From: Basidiobolus meristosporus CBS 931.73
Lineage: Eukaryota > Basidiobolomycota > Basidiobolomycetes > Basidiobolales > Basidiobolaceae
NCBI GenBank assembly: GCA_002104905.1
Contig: MCFE01000014.1
Coordinates: forward strand, 1-64,000
DNA length: 64,000 nucleotides
Direction: 5' to 3'
In this document: positions 11,452-22,637 of the stretch, piece by piece
How positions within the stretch are numbered: position 1 is the first letter of the stretch
How the letters are laid out: the number at the start of each line of letters is the position of its first letter
Program-made: the position numbers and the translations under genes
The notes under the pieces: model-generated
Database searches by the model: none
What the model was told of the DNA's origin: nothing
The model's input: only the letters and a program-made list of their open reading frames with translations

Positions 11452-11459
11452 TATTTATA
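11452..11459 (-). promoter_or_regulatory. TATA box of lipase copy 3
   Basis: TATAAATA on the minus strand, 32 bases upstream of the ATG at 11420. Confidence 0.55.
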
Positions 11460-11659
11460 CTCACTGAAAACGACCTCTTGTGCACCTTCTCAATACTTTG
11501 CCCGGAATGACAACGGTCAACGAGACTTCCACATTTTACCCGTAGGTTGTATCTGGAAGATAAGCGCCAATTTTGGATAAATTGCTGAATGATTTTGAAC
11601 AATAGTTCAGCTGTCCATCGTGGCCCAAACGTGGCTTTGAATAGGTGTATCTAGATAGG

Positions 11660-12840
11660 AGGCAGTTTGTAATGTATGTGGCACATCTTGCTCGAGAACC
11701 CAGTGGGCCGCTATAGTACCCGGCAAATAAAAATACCAAGACTGCATTATCTTCCGCATGGTAGACTACTTTCAGACATCTAAATCGATAGCAGATAAAC
11801 CAATTTCTTTCCAAAGCCAATCATGATTGTTGCTATGAATCCGTGTCATCGCTATAATCGCATTAGTTATCAAAGATGCCATCAGGCCTCAGCACAATGC
11901 CAGCATATTTTCCCTGTATTATGGGCCTTTACAACCCAAAGATTGGGAATTGTTGTACCTCAGTAAGCAGCATCAAAAATCGAGGTAGCCACTGAATGCC
12001 ATTGTTTTGTTGATCAATACATGGAGTAATCCGATGAATTTATAAATACATCGACTACACCAGGAGGCGGTGGGAGTCTACAACTGTAAAAGGTTAGTTT
12101 ATTCGTATTAGAATTATTTGTGTACTAGTGTTAGATCAGCATCCGGGTTAATAAATATACCTCCATGATTTAAAAACTCTTATTGGGCGATCAATTGGAT
12201 CGCACTTTTCCGCCACAATTCTTGGAATACCATACCGATACTCTACTTTCTACCACGGAAATATCAAAAACGTAACTTTCTTCACTTGTTATCGGTATTT
12301 GACGTTAAAAATACGTAATAAAGCTACGACGATTATGTGTGCATCTAATTGGAGTAATTTAATACCCGCCATACCTAATGTTTGCCGGATTTAAGGCTTA
12401 GTATTGAAAGTGGCATACCTCCATGTATTTTGTTGCCACCTAGGACTTGCAATTATCAACTTTGATGAATGCAAGCGTCTCCATATCTACAGAGCAATAT
12501 TAGTGGCCATCTCACTTTAGATATTCTAGTATGAATATCCTTTACGTAGGGATAAGAAACACCGAAGTGTAGTTTGGCGGTCAGGAGAAACCTGGGCCTC
12601 GCTACTCTACAATTGTGCAAAAGACATGCAGGAACATAGTACCCAATCCTGTGCTCCCATTATCAGCCTGGCTTGGCTCAGAGTATGTGAGTAAGAGAAC
12701 GGGATTCAGAAATGGAAATGGAAGAAGGGCCAGCTGATACCCGAATAGAAGAAAATCTCAGGTCAGAGATCTTGGGTTCAATCAATCGAGTACTGATCAG
12801 ATTACTTTTATCTTAATAAGAACTGATCGGACTACTTATC
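11660..12840. other. Long intergenic stretch, nothing recognised
   Basis: AT-rich DNA upstream of lipase copy 3. Open frames are short and featureless. Toward 12600-12840 the composition becomes less AT-rich and merges into the unassigned block that follows. Confidence 0.4.
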
Positions 12841-13208
12841 TTAGGCTTGATTACTCTGCTGGTAGTCACTGCGATTCTTTCCGGCTGCACCTCGCCATAC
12901 ACTCAGCCTTTTAAGAAAATTCTTCTTCGCCGAGTACCATGAAGGCTGCAGGTAACACCGTGCTTTCCTAAAATGGGAACTTCTGTACTTCCATCCGCTC
13001 CAGTGACCAAAGTCCCACTGATGAAACAGGTGCTTACCCGGCCACACAAAAGCATGACTACTTCAATACCACTTATGCTGATAGTGGAAAAGATTAAATG
13101 CCCAGTAGCAAGCAGGCGCCAACCGTAAATGAGAAGACCCACCTGGAGCCTCAGTGTATGCCAGGCAGTAGGGGACCAAGAACCCAGAAGATAGCACTTC
13201 ACATCCAT
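12841..13208 (-). other. Possible decayed coding block, unassigned
   Basis: Two overlapping minus-strand open frames (12841-13047 and 12903-13208) lie in a stretch richer in G+C than its surroundings. They look like one coding segment broken by a frameshift, rich in Trp, His and Tyr in one frame. I cannot assign a family; a transposable-element relic is the most likely guess. Confidence 0.25.
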
Positions 13209-14315
13209 ATGTCTATATGCAGCCAGTTCAGGTTGATCAATACTCAGGGCTAGTAGAGAAGACCCAATGTGTTGAATACTGTACAGATCAAAGTGAGTAA
13301 TATGCTGAGCCTATTGACAAAACTCAAAGTAGTGAAAACTGTGACTGATATGCATTTTCAATAAATATATTATAGTCATTAGTTCAGACATAATCTACTC
13401 CATGAAAAATCAAGCAAAAGATATCAACTTGCCACATTATTAGTTGCTTAGAATGCGTGGCAAATATTACTTCTACAAGTAGAGGTATTTCAGCTATATC
13501 TTTCATATTTGGTATTACCCGCTATGAATAGGCCAAGGCAAGAGGCAAAGCTAGGCAAGGCTGGATTCCAGGCAAGTCTATTCTTTCAAGACCTGTGGTT
13601 ATTAGACTGAGGAACTTATAAGGGGAAATAGGACTATTCAGACTTTTGGCAGTCCCATTGCTAGAAGGTTATGCAAAGTACAACTGTTGCTGCAATGTGG
13701 TGCAAGAATCTAGAGGCTATTGGGTGTGATTTGGAGAGCCAGCAGTGCTGCATGATATTCATTTGCTGCTTCATCAAGGTTAAGTAAAGTATTTATAATT
13801 TTGGGAGAACTTTGTAGAGCTGATAGTAAGAATGCTGCTTGCATATGGTCTCAGGAAGCTACATGCAAAGTGTGGGGGCTTCAGGACAAGTTCTGTACTA
13901 TTGGTTACTTCAAGGCCTTCACAAACTCTGTGAATCAGCTAATAGGTTGCACACCCAGTCTTAAGCTGATTGTTTATAACTTAGCATCAAGTATATTAGA
14001 ATCTTTTGCCATACACATAGTATATGTGTAGACCAAGCATTTACAACATGGAAATGAGGCAGAGTAATTGTCCCAAGGCAAAGATGTCAACAGCAGGGTA
14101 CCCCAACAATGTTATAGTAATGGACCAGGCAGTGCAAATACACAAGCAGGTCATGAGTTAGTGGCTATGGCATATAATATCAAGCTACAAAATATGCAAT
14201 ATAGGCTGTCATATTGTATTCCTTTGTGTTTAACAATGATGCAGAGTGTTACATAATCTGTCAACAGGTGATACAAATCTTGGAAAGAAGTTATTTAAGC
14301 TTTTGGCTCTGAGGA
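13209..14315. other. Repeat-rich spacer, no recognised gene
   Basis: Contains open frames of 76 codons (13801-14031) and 62 codons (14068-14256) with no family signature. Base usage resembles the neighbouring retroelement relics, so decayed transposon DNA is likely. Confidence 0.3.
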
Positions 14316-15057
14316 TATTAGACTTGTTCCATTGGATAGTGCCACATTGAGCCATGAGTGCCAAATGATGCCATAGTGTGCCAGAGAGGTCAAGTGAGCC
14401 TATACTTGGCTACAGGGTGTGAAACATAGCTCTGCATCTTCATGCAAAGCAGCCCCTGTGTTTCACACATTGCGCAGGAGAAAATTCATTTTTTGACCTT
14501 TTTTTGTGGAAGAATGTAGCTCAGGATGTGTCAGAGCACAGGAGTACTGAAGATATGCATCTGGTACTAAGTACCCATGGCACTCTGAATCTAGCTCCTG
14601 TAGCTTGTATCATGTCACAAAAATGAATGGCACTATCTTGGTCCACTGGTACTATCTGGCACTATATTTAAATATTAGCCCTAAAGTAAGATCTATACAA
14701 AGCACTTATAGTGCTAGATAGTACCAGTGGACCAAGATAGTGCCATTCATTTTTGTGACATGATACAAGCTACAGGAGCTAGATACAGAGTGCCATAGGT
14801 ATTGAGTACCAGATACATATCTTCAATCTGCTTGTGCTCTAACACATGCTGCACAACATTGATCCAAAAAAAAAGGTCAAAAAATGGATTTTCTCCAACA
14901 CAATGGGTGAAACACAGGGGCTGCTTTGCATGAAGATGCAGAGCTATGTTTCACACTCTGTGGCCAGGTAGAGGCTCACTTGGCCTCTCTGGCACACTAT
15001 GGCATCATTTGGCACTCATGGCTCAATGTGGCACTATCCAACGGAACAAGTCTAATA
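14316..15057. mobile_element. Foldback element with 350-bp inverted arms
   Basis: A 742-bp imperfect palindrome. The left end TATTAGACTTGTTCC... is mirrored by the right end ...GGAACAAGTCTAATA, and the match continues inward for about 350 bases on each side. Examples are the 'tagtgccacattgagcc' stretch against 'ggctcaatgtggcacta', and the 'tttcacac' and 'ggggctgctttgcatgaag' words. A spacer of about 40 bases lies at 14667-14706. The inner arms repeat short 'agtgcca/tggcact' words. If the terminal TA is the target duplication, the inverted ends begin TTAGACTTG, as in Tc1/mariner-type foldback MITEs. There is no coding capacity. Confidence 0.75.
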
Positions 15058-15839
15058 CTTGAACAATACTAAGGACCAAGATGTGGCATGATAATGCTTT
15101 CATTGCTAAAATTCTCTATCCATACACTTTCCCTGTGGGCTGATACCCTACAGAAGAAGTCAATCAGTGACCAGTAGAACATCAAGTCTCCATATGCTAA
15201 CAACACTAAACATTTTGGGTTCTAGCAATTTGCAGACAAAAAATGACTATGTTGTGTGAGTTTTGGAGATGTGTATGTTGCAAATATTCAACTTAATTTG
15301 CCACTTAGAGCATGACCTACAAATCTTAGAAAATACTCTATTTCTTGTTTGATGAGAACTGAAACTTTCCTCAAAAAATGAGATCAGTAGATGACAAAGT
15401 CTGAACACAAATTCACCAAATGTCAGGATTGAATTGGTGCAAAGTTATCAAGGATTTTTAACTCTACAAGACTCTGAGACTGTGATCAAGCATGAATTAG
15501 TGCTATGTGTGGGCTATTACTGACTGTACTTGGTGAGTGGGAGAGCTTGTAGGTCAAGTCAGTACCACTTGGTTCAGAATAGCTTCCAATAGAAGGCAGC
15601 AAGGTAATGAACACTTGTGCTTATTTTGTCCCAAATCTCCTTGTTCCCTTACTTAGTTCAATTGGGTAGATATATATCAATTGGGGGCTTAGATAATAGA
15701 CAATGTGTTATAAAATAGGGGTGTGAACACCTTCCTGTTTTGGTAAGTGTTCTAACTAGATAAGGGTAGGGATAGGAGGGAGGATACTGGGGGACTTTGG
15801 GTAAGACTCTGGGGAGAACTCTTGGGCAAAGAGTGGGTA
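15058..15839. other. Spacer, no recognised gene
   Basis: AT-rich sequence between the foldback element and a copia relic. Nothing further is identified. Confidence 0.4.
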
Positions 15840-15861
15840 CTGCATTTAGTACTCACACTAT

Positions 15862-16440
15862 GGAATATCCCAGAAGTGATCATTTTAGTATTACAAGGCA
15901 AGAAACCCAACAGGACCGGAAGTAGACCAAATCCCTGCATAAAGGAGGGTAAAAACTTAGCCTCTACTTATTCAGTTCATATCAAGGAGCCCCAGACTAT
16001 AAAAGATACCCAAAATAGCACCCAGACAAGGATTTGGAGATCTGCAATGACAGAGCAGTATCAGACCCTGATGGAAAATCATACTTGGCACTTTGTCAAA
16101 TTTCCAATCAATCAAAAATCTATTGGATGCTGTTGAGTCCTTAAGACAAGATTCAGAGCTGATGGTACTATTGAGAGATACAAAGCAAGACTTGGGGCCA
16201 AAAGATACTCTCAAATAAAAGGACTAGACTGTACTGAGATTTTTACACTGGTAGCCAAGCTTAATCCCATCAGACTAATAGTAACTATTGTGGCCAAATA
16301 TAAGTTTTTTACCCATTGTATGGGTGTAAAAACTAAATTTTTGAATGAGGAATTTAATGTGAGCATGCACATGCACCAGCCTGAAGGGTTTGCTGACTAA
16401 GAAAACCTCTGTTTGGTCTGCAAGCCTGAAAAACTTAGAC
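15862..16440 (+). mobile_element. Decayed Ty1/copia polyprotein fragment (reverse transcriptase start)
   Basis: Translation shows scattered words of the same copia family as the element at 18304-22986: IPEVII, EGKNLASTYSVHIKEPQT, WRSAMTEQYQTLMENHTW, NQKSIGCC, DGTIERYKARLGAKRYSQ. It aligns with 20936-21520 of that element. Several stops and frameshifts break it. It is flanked on the right, without LTR, by a minus-strand Gag-like relic, suggesting nested insertions or deletion. Confidence 0.8.
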
Positions 16441-16479
16441 CAAGTCAAGGTATTGTCATTGACACCTGATCCAGATTAT

Positions 16480-17011
16480 CTACATTTCCTGGCACTGGAG
16501 CCCATGCAACATGGCCAAAAAAATCTGTTGATCAACTCAGAGCTCTAATGGCCTGCTGCCACTTGAACAACATTTGCTTGGTGATTCAGATCCATAAAAA
16601 TGATCTAAAATAATCATCATTGTCTTCCATAAGATGCAACAGCTTTCTTGAGATGGATTACTTTATTTACAGTAGATTCAAAGTTCAATTGCTTCTTGAC
16701 TTACCCAGTGTGGTATCAGACAATACCATAGGTCTTTTGGTAGCTATTCTTAGAGTGCTACTACTGTTTTGGACTGATACCACTGTTTTTACCTTATCAG
16801 AACACACTTGTCGAACAGAGATTGGCACTTTTCCACCAGTTAGATTCACCTTAAAAAGGGCTTTGAATATCCATATTCTAAGCTTTGAGTGCTCAAGCAT
16901 CAAGATGTTTCTTTCATGCATGATGTTTTCAAGCTGTTGAGTCAGTTCTTCCTGATTTCTCTGCGCCTCTTCCAACATTGAAAGATGTGGAATGCTTGTT
17001 GCTGAGGACAT
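16480..17011 (-). mobile_element. Probable retrotransposon Gag relic
   Basis: The minus-strand open frame 16685-17011 starts MSSATSIPHLSMLEEAQRNQ and continues with a predicted coiled-coil-like stretch rich in Glu, Gln and Leu. Past its stop, broken frames go on with words such as DYFRSFLWI and AWAPVPGNVD. This resembles the beginning of Gag in Ty3/gypsy-type elements, but no zinc knuckle, protease or LTR is visible. The assignment is tentative. Confidence 0.35.
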
Positions 17012-17758
17012 CTTGTAAAGCAGTTGAATGTAATGGAATTCAGCAAAAAGAATGCTGTAACCAAGAGCAAAGTGTAATAAAACTCCTGAATGAGTTAACT
17101 GAACCTAAGTGACAACTAAGTGTAGAATCTTAGAATTGTCAAGTGTGACAGAAATATTAGCAGAGAGATTTTGGTCTAATATTGGCTTTGTATATGGATG
17201 GGTTTGGGTACAAAGGCAACAGAGTTGGTTTGCTATACAGGCTAGGCTTGGTGTTCTAGGGAGTGTTAGATATGCTAGGCTTGGGTAGAACTAGAACAGA
17301 ATTGTCAAATTCTTAACTTTGTTGAGACACCCACTAAGCCAAAAGGCTCAGTAAACTTCATTTATATATTTCCCATCAAGTTGAACTAGTAAGCACCAAG
17401 AGACTGGATTAATTGAAATCAGTTTTGGGGTTGATAGGTGCATAAGATATATGAAAATTGCATCATCAATCAGCTGATGTCTGGGCAACTGCTAAGTGGT
17501 TATATAGATCTCAGATGACTCATCACCTGGAAAGGCCTAGCTGATTGGTTGAGGTTGTAATGACCACATGAAAACTGATCCAGTACAATGGCTAAATTAG
17601 ACTCTGAGAAGTGATAAAATGAACTATAACTGGGATCAGCTATTTATGGGCTGGGGAAAGTTAGTTAGGATCCTAGATTTCCTAATGGAGTAAAATTGGC
17701 TAAGCTTGAGTGTTGATGCATAACAGTATGTATAAGATTTACCACAATATGCATGAGG
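17012..17758. other. Spacer, no recognised gene
   Basis: AT-rich sequence before a solo LTR. It probably holds older repeat DNA, but nothing can be matched with confidence. Confidence 0.35.
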
Positions 17759-18108
17759 TGTTGTAATAATTTGCAATTCCACCTAGATATTCACCTAGCT
17801 TAGTCACTAAGATCATTACCTTCAAGTTCAAGAGTGTACTGACCAAATTCCTTGTTTGTATTAACTTTCAATATTATCACCAAAATATCAGGCACCCAGG
17901 ACATTGAAATTCTCAAGGTTGTCCAAATAGCCCCAAACTTTGGACACATGTTCTTGGGCCCTTCCTAAACCTATTATTAGTGTTTTTTTATGTCAAGACC
18001 ATGTAAATGTATAAATACTACTTTTACATTCAATAAATCATTTAGTGACAACCACACAAAATACTGGTTCTCCCAATCACTTCCAATATCTCCAAGACTC
18101 TTAAAACA
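17759..18108 (+). mobile_element. Solo LTR of the copia family (+)
   Basis: 350 bases starting TGTTGTAATAA and ending TTAAAACA, aligning end to end with the 349-bp LTRs of the element at 18304-22986, including the TATAAATACTACTTTTACATTCAATAAATCA promoter/poly(A) core region. Flanks TGAGG and AGAGG match at four of five bases, a likely aged target duplication. Confidence 0.85.
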
Positions 18109-18303
18109 AGAGGATACTGGGCAGAACAGTCATCATATCAGATTTAGTGATACACTACACATTACTTCCACAATTACTCATGGCCAATGTATGAAAGCAA
18201 ACAAACTACTGGAATACAAGCAGAGCACTGTAGAATACTAGCTGCAAATCATTTGAGCTTTGAGTCATTTATCTGAGGGCTTATAATAAGTATACCTTTA
18301 TAT

Positions 18304-18652
18304 TGTTGTAAAAATATGTAATTCCACCTAAATATTCACCTAACTTAGTCACTTATATCATCACCTTCAAATCCTAGAGAATACTGACCAAATTCCTTGT
18401 TGGGATTTACTTAGAATATTTTCACCAAAATACCAGGTACCCAGAACATGAAAATTCTCAAAGTTGTCCAAACAGCCCCAAACTTTGCACACATGTTCTT
18501 GGGACCTTCCTTAACCTATTCATTGTGTTTGTAATGCCCAGACCAGGTAAAAGTATAAATACTACTTTTACATTCAATAAATCATTAAGTGAAAACCACA
18601 TAATCTACTTGTTCTCCAAATCACTTCCAATATCTCCAAGACTCTTACAACA
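18304..18652 (+). repeat. 5-prime LTR of the copia element
   Basis: 349 bp with terminal TGTTGTAA / TTACAACA. It contains a TATA box (TATAAATA, 18554-18561) and an AATAAA signal about 20 bases downstream, as expected for the U3-R-U5 arrangement. Confidence 0.95.
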
Positions 18653-18664
18653 GGTTATGAGCCC
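18653..18664 (+). promoter_or_regulatory. Primer-binding site matching the anticodon arm of initiator tRNA-Met
   Basis: GGTTATGAGCCC begins at the first base after the LTR. It is the complement of GGGCTCATAACC, the anticodon stem-loop (CAT anticodon) of eukaryotic initiator tRNA-Met. This is the half-tRNA priming arrangement known for Drosophila copia, where the primer is a cleaved tRNA fragment and not the tRNA 3-prime end. Confidence 0.75.
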
Positions 18665-18683
18665 CAAGCTGTCACTCTCTGCA

Positions 18684-21600
18684 ATGTCTACTACTGCTAT
18701 TACTGGAATTTTTCCCTCTGCTGAAAAGTTGGATGGATCTAACTACCAAGTGTGGAAGGTGAAGATGAAGATGCTGCTACAAGAAAGAGGCCTTTGGGAT
18801 ATTGTCATGGGAGAAGAATGCCCTCCTAAAAATGTGGGAGAGGAAGCCTTAAAGTACCAGAAGAAAGAACAAAGTGCCTTTAACTGCATTTGCCTCAATG
18901 TCAAGGACAAATTGCTAATTCAATGCTCAAGAGCAAAAATGGCAAAGAATGCCTGGAAAGCATTGGAAGACACCTACCAGTCATGTTCAGCTGCCAAGAA
19001 AATGTATCTGAGACAAAATTTCTTTACTACAAAGATGCTGCCAGGAGAAGAAATGAAAAATCTAATTAACAGAATTACCCTGCTGGTAGATGAGATGGAA
19101 TCTGTGGGTGTACCAACTACTGATGAGGATGTGATAGTTACCATCCTGAATAGCCTGATAGACGAGTTTCAGGGCCTTGTATCAGCCCTAGAGTCCAGAA
19201 CTGAAGATTTGACCTTAAATTATGTATATGGAAGGCTCCTGGATGAAGAATTAAGAAAATCAAGCGCTAATAAGAAGGAAGAAGAAAATGCTTTAATAAG
19301 CAATGATAGCCAACAAAGAAGATACCCAAGACCCTACAAAGGCAACAGCAACCTGTTTTGTAACTACTGCAAAAGGAAAGGACACACATCAGACCGGTGT
19401 CTCAGAAAGAAAGATAATCAGCAAAAGAAGCCTGAATATGGAAATGCTGCAACAACTGAAGATAGACTATTCATATCTGCACTAAATATGACCACAAACA
19501 AGGATTCTCAGGCATGGTATATTGACTCTGGAGCTTCTCAACACTTTACACACCAAAAAGAACTTTTTACCCAATATCAAGAAATTCCAATTAAGAAGGT
19601 TTTCATGAGTGACTATAGAACACTTGATGCAGTGGGAGAAGGAACTATCCAAGTAAACCTTAGAAGCAGTGAAGGAAGCCATACACTGACCTTTAAAGAA
19701 GTACTCTATGTGCCAGAAATAGCCAAGAACCTACTCTCTGTAAGCAAGGCCACAGCAGAAGGACTCAGTTTCAGTTTTGACAATTCTGGTTGCAAGCTCA
19801 CTGATCAAAATGGTGCCCATATTGCTTTGGGCATCAGAGATCAGAATCTATACAAGTTGACTTATATTCCATCATATCTGGAAGCCAATTTAAGTGACTT
19901 AAATGAAGAAACACCAATGCTTTGGCACAGGAGATTTGGACACATCAATTTTGATTATTTGTGCAAAATGATCAAAGATCAGCTAATTTCTGGAGTGAAA
20001 ATTGATCCCCCAGCTTATTTGGAGCACTGTGAAGCCTGCATATATGGGAAACAAGCCAGACAACCATTCAAGAGCTCTGGGTTAATCAAAACTAAGAAAA
20101 AACTAGATCTAATTCACTCAGATTGTGTGGACCTATGCAAAATTTATCCTTAGGCGGGATGAAGTATTTAATCACTTTTATTGATGATTATACAAGATAC
20201 ACATGGGTCTACTTCATGGAGAGAAAGGAAGAAGCTCTGTCTAAGCTCAGGGAGTTTAAAGCCATGGTGGAGAGGGAAACTGGTGAAAAAATCAAGAAAA
20301 TACGCTCTGACAATGGTGGAGAATATACCTCAAAACTCTTCATCCACTTCTGCAAAATTCATGGGATAAAGCAAGAGACTACTGAACCATACTCCCCACA
20401 GCAAAATGGAGTAGCAGAACAAGCTAACAGATCATTAATTGATATGGCAAGATCTATGATCCATGATCAAAAATTATCCTATGATTTTTGGGCGGAATCA
20501 GTTGCCACTGCTGAATACCTTAAAAATAGGAGTTATAACAGAATACTTCGTGATTCTACTCCATTTGAGGCATGGTATGGATACAGACCAAGTGCAGAAC
20601 ATCTAAGAATATTTGGGTGTACAGCATATGCCAAAAAACTGGCCGGAAATCAGCCAAAATTTGAGCTAAAAAGTGTAAAATGCATATTTTTGGGCTACTG
20701 CAATGAGAGTAAGGCATACAGACTCTACAATACCAAAGCAAAGAAGCTTATCAAGTCCAGGGATGTGTTGTTTGATGAAAATTCAAAATTTTCACAAAAA
20801 ATGACATCAGATGATGACAAAAATTTGATCTCAAGTCCACCAATTGTCAGGATTGAATCAGAGCAAAACAATGAAAATTTTTTCACTCCAGAGGACTCTA
20901 CAACCATGGTTCAGCCAGAATCAGTGCCCAGGAATATCCCAGAAGTGATCATTACAGTATCAAATGCCTGGAGATCCAATTGGACAAGAAATAGCCCAAA
21001 TTACCTTATCAATGAGGGTACAAACTTAGCCTGTGCCTATTCAGTCCATATTGATGAACCCCAGACTGTAAAAGAGGCCCTAAATAGCCCTCAGACAAAG
21101 TTTTGGAGATCTGCAATGACTGAGGAATATCAGGCCCTGATGGAAAATCAAACTTGGGACTTAGTCAAATTACCAATCAACCAAAAATCAATTGGATGCA
21201 GATGGGTCTTCAAGACAAAATACAAGGCTGATGGTACAATTGAAAGATACAAAGCAAGACTTGTAGCCAAAGGATACTCTCAAACAAAAGGACTTGACTA
21301 TACTGAGACCTTTGCACCGGTAGCCAAGTTTAATTCCATCAGATTAATATAGGCTATTGCAGCCAAATATAAGTTTTTTATTCATCAAATGGATGTAAAA
21401 ACTGCTTGTTTGAATGGAGAACTTGATTAGGACGTGTATATGAACCAGCCTGATGGGTTTGCTGACCAAGATAACCCCCATTTGGTCTGCAAGCTTAAAA
21501 AGTCACTATATGGTCTCAAACAATCACCGAGAGCCTGCAATTGCAAGATAGATTCTTATTTGGAATCTTTGAGTTTCAAAAGGAGTAATGCTGACTATAG

Positions 21601-22626
21601 TATATACTATAAGCCAGATAGAGCAAATCCAGTTCTATTAGCTCTATATGTGAATGATCTTATTATAGCCACCAATAACCTAGAAACATTGGAAGAGACT
21701 AAATCCAGCCTATCTAAGGAGTTCAAGATGTCTGATTTAGGAGAACTTAGTTACTACTTAGGATTAAGTTCTCCATAGACAGAAGTACCCAGACTATTAC
21801 CCTAAGTCAATCCAAGTATATTTAAGATATACTAAAGAAGTACAAAATGGAAGACTGTGAACTGGCAGCTACCCCAATGGAGACAAACCTTAACTTGGTC
21901 AAAACTCAACCAAATCAAGAGAGCTTGGTGCCATCTGAAAGCCCTGACTTTCCTTATCAATCTATGGTCGGCAGTCTGATGTATATCATGCTTGGAACAC
22001 GTCCAGATATCTCATATTCAGTGGGAGTTGTCAGCCAACATAATCAGAATTATGGATCTGATCATATTGCAGCAGTTAAGCGGATTTTTAGATACCTAAA
22101 AGGAACTGCTGATATCTGCTTAAGATACACTTATAAGGATTCAGAACATGATCTTGTGGGATACTCTGATGCTGATTGGGGACAAAATTTGGAAGACAGA
22201 AGATCCACCACAGGATACACCTTTCTTTACTGTAAAGGAGCAATTTCATGGAATTCAAGAAAGCAACCAACTGTAGCACTTTCTACCACAGAGGCAGAGT
22301 ATATGGCAGCCTGTGAGGCTACAAAAGAGGCAATGTGGTTAAGAAAGCTCTTTACAGATTTAGGCCTATGTCAAAAAACGCCTATTACTTTATTTCAAGA
22401 TAATCAAGGATGTATACAATTAGGTAGAAATCCAACTTTTCATGCTAGAACTAAGCACATAGGTATTAGACATCATTTCATACAAGAAGCTATAAAGAAT
22501 AACTTAGTTAGCTTAGTTTACTGTCCTACAGATGAAATGATTGTAGACATATTTACCAAACCATTAGCTAGAGACAAGTTTGAATATCTTAGGTCAAAAT
22601 TAGGACTAGTCAGTATGAACATTTAG
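18684..22626 (+). pseudogene. Copia Gag-Pol polyprotein, disrupted
   Basis: The likely start is the ATG at 18684 (MSTTAITGIF). In order: Gag with NYQVWKVKMKMLL; CCHC knuckle CNYCKRKGHTSDRC near 19359; protease YIDSGASQHF near 19522; GAG-pre-integrase LWHRRFGHINFDYL; integrase with DDYTRYTWVYF and SDNGGEYTS; reverse transcriptase (DVKTACLNGEL, KKSLYGLKQSPRAC); RNase H (GYSDADWGQ, LSTTEAEYMA, KHIGIRHHFI). Lesions seen: a one-base loss near 20124; TAG at 21350; TAG at 21428; a one-base loss near 21762; TAA at 21823. The reverse transcriptase motif YVDD reads YVND (AAT at 21653), losing a catalytic Asp. Two of the three stops fit Gln codon to stop (C to T) changes. The copy could still act as template for a relative's proteins. 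Confidence 0.93.
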
Positions 22627-22637
22627 CTGAGTGGGAG
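22627..22637 (+). promoter_or_regulatory. Polypurine tract of the copia element
   Basis: CTGAGTGGGAG lies immediately before the 3-prime LTR, in the position from which plus-strand DNA synthesis starts in LTR elements. Confidence 0.6.

Noticed and set aside
17990-18241. 83-codon open frame, similar to one at 29486-29737
   Set aside because: Both start inside LTRs; the similarity is that of the LTRs themselves, not of a gene.
20123-20153. Possible programmed frameshift between Gag-protease and integrase of the copia element
   Set aside because: Copia elements normally use one frame, the site falls inside the integrase domain, and the loss of one base in a TG run explains it better.
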